From Tenacibaculum tangerinum (lineage in GTDB: Bacteria > Bacteroidota > Bacteroidia > Flavobacteriales > Flavobacteriaceae): a stretch of 64,000 nucleotides of DNA. Positions within the stretch are counted from its first letter, which is position 1; each line of letters begins with the position of its first letter. The DNA is taken from positions 1,667,001 to 1,731,000 of the forward strand of contig NZ_CP122539.1 of assembly GCF_029853675.1 (NCBI RefSeq), written 5' to 3'. Under the pieces are notes generated by a model. It was not told where the DNA came from. It did no database searches and saw nothing but the letters and a program-made list of their open reading frames with translations. Both the position numbers and the translations under genes were made by a program. This document shows positions 63,001 to 64,000 of the stretch, one piece after another.

Positions 63001-64000
63001 TTATAATAGTTCTTTCAAAGCTATTTCAAAAGCTGTTTCGCTTATTTTAGTTTTAGAAGCACTTCTTGCGAACGTTCTTTGCAATGCTTTTTTGATAGTA
63101 TTTGAAGTATCTTCAAAAATAGCTTGATCGGTCATTTCTACTCTACGCTCCATAAAATAGGCAAAAACTCTTGCCATACCGCAGTTTGAAATAAAATCGG
63201 GTATTAAACTAACCTTTTTATCGGTATCTTCCATGATTGAACCAAAGAAAATCTCTTTATCTGCAAAAGGCACATTCGCACCACATGAAATCACTTCTAA
63301 CCCTGAGCTTATCATTGTGTTAATTTGGTCTTGAGTAATTAATCGAGATGCTGCACAAGGTGCAAAAATCTCGCATGGTAAACTCCAAACACGCTCATTC
63401 ATTTCCTCAAAAGGAACCATATTTTCTGAAACTAAGGTATTTCCATCTTTATGCAAGAAGAGCTCTTTTATTTCTTCAAAAGAAAAGCCCTCTTCTTTAA
63501 TTACGCCTCCTACTCTATCAATAATTCCTACAACCTTTGCTCCCATTTGTGCCAAATAGTATGCTGCTGCAGACCCTACATTACCAAAACCCTGTACGAC
63601 AGCACGTTTTCCTTCTACGGTTCCTCCATAAATATCGTAATAATGACGTACTGCTTCAGCAACTCCATACCCCGTAATCATATCAGCTACCGTATATTTC
63701 CTAGCCACACTCGGCGATAAGTCTTCATCTTCCAATACCTTTATTACTCCGTGACGCAATTGCCCTATACGATTGATTTTATCTGCTTCGGTAGGTTTAA
63801 AATGTCCATTAAAAACGCCTTCTTGAGGGTGCCAAACTCCACTATCTTCAGTAATAGGAATTACCTCATGAATCTCATCAACATTCAAATCTCCCCCAGT
63901 TCCGTAATAACTTTTTAACAAAGGTGCTACTGCTTTGTACCAACGCTCTAACACTCCTTTCTTACGCGGGTCGTGCGGATCGAAATTAATCCCCGATTTT
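63001..64000 (-). CDS. Glu/Leu/Phe/Val dehydrogenase, C-terminal part (continues beyond the window)
   Basis: At least 333 codons; the frame is still open at the right edge ([20 protein letters not shown] precedes position 63954), so the catalytic Lys region lies outside. The NAD domain is present: [20 protein letters not shown] (about residues 122-141 counted from 63954), then [13 protein letters not shown] and [13 protein letters not shown]. The C-terminal part with [18 protein letters not shown] closes the fold. It oxidatively deaminates an amino acid; Glu is most common for this Bacteroidota type, but substrate depends on residues outside the window. It precedes nhaB on the same strand. 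Confidence 0.9.
   Translation of the reverse strand, partial: KSGINFDPHDPRKKGVLERWYKAVAPLLKSYYGTGGDLNVDEIHEVIPITEDSGVWHPQEGVFNGHFKPTEADKINRIGQLRHGVIKVLEDEDLSPSVARKYTVADMITGYGVAEAVRHYYDIYGGTVEGKRAVVQGFGNVGSAAAYYLAQMGAKVVGIIDRVGGVIKEEGFSFEEIKELFLHKDGNTLVSENMVPFEEMNERVWSLPCEIFAPCAASRLITQDQINTMISSGLEVISCGANVPFADKEIFFGSIMEDTDKKVSLIPDFISNCGMARVFAYFMERRVEMTDQAIFEDTSNTIKKALQRTFARSASKTKISETAFEIALKELL

Noticed and set aside
1..64000. CRISPR array, prophage or integrative element
   Set aside because: No regularly spaced repeats, integrase, phage structural or conjugation genes are present; tRNA genes show no attached duplicated 3' ends apart from the plain tRNA-Val tandem.

Overview
The window is chromosomal DNA of a low-GC member of the Bacteroidota, almost certainly a marine Flavobacteriaceae (a Tenacibaculum- or Polaribacter-like genus is my best guess). 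The support is gldJ and porV (gliding and type IX secretion), Bacteroidota-only families (DUF4293, BT_3928-type DoxX protein), split methylmalonyl-CoA mutase genes, a fused CcsB-CcsA protein, a Rho with a long low-complexity insert, and repeated use of the Bacteroidota promoter TTTG-N(~19)-TAnnTTTG. No rRNA, CRISPR array, prophage or recognisable insertion sequence is present.

Layout. 1-2.8 kb (minus): polysaccharide export and precursor genes (Wzc-like fragment, wza-like, membrane 4,6-dehydratase). 2.9-12.6 kb (minus): cytochrome c assembly, then an operon udk - divIC-like - mutA - unknown secreted protein - mutB - psd. 12.6-13.4 kb: tRNA-Thr and tRNA-Pro, each with its own promoter, and a small conserved gene. 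13.7-20.5 kb: DUF1684 lipoprotein, rho, DUF4293, then a signalling group (LuxR-type response regulator, duplicated-domain lipoprotein, TPR histidine kinase). 20.5-29.1 kb: housekeeping (phosphodiesterase, truA, lipid-type ABC exporter, c-di-AMP cyclase, folP, DUF1599, DoxX-like, crcB, crotonase). 29.2-40.7 kb: PHP tyrosine phosphatase, GlcNAc-kinase-like ATPase, murF, gldJ, porV, cdd, a KAS III-like enzyme, guaA and a triple-LysM lipoprotein. 40.8-53.2 kb (minus): an AT-rich capsule or O-antigen cluster. 53.2-59.2 kb: nucleotide-sugar dehydrogenase, two identical tRNA-Val, folC, and a second copy of the three-gene head of the cluster. 59.4-64 kb: tonB-exbD-exbB, nhaB and the 3' part of a Glu/Leu/Phe/Val dehydrogenase.

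How it fits together. The polysaccharide genes imply an acidic glycan. The 4,6-dehydratase (2.8 kb), an SDR reductase (44.8 kb) and a minimal phosphoglycosyl transferase (43.9 kb) look like a QuiNAc-type initiation pathway. ugd and uge would supply UDP-GlcA and UDP-GalA, rmlABC a dTDP-6-deoxy sugar (rmlD is absent here), and two GT4 enzymes and an acyltransferase build and decorate the repeat unit. Wzx, Wzy, Wza, Wzc and the PHP phosphatase would flip, polymerise, export and regulate it.

Most notable observations: (i) a 2,732-bp direct duplication of tagD-like/ugd/uge without indels, whose outer border falls inside a start codon and whose inner border makes one uge chimeric; (ii) the wzx flippase is split into four reading frames by three one-base homopolymer shifts; (iii) the histidine kinase has its start and signal peptide in another frame, again at a T tract; (iv) an unknown secreted protein gene sits between mutA and mutB, framed by the same ATGAGTAG stop/start overlap on both sides; (v) candidate regulatory structures lie in front of the phosphodiesterase, the response regulator and the c-di-AMP cyclase.
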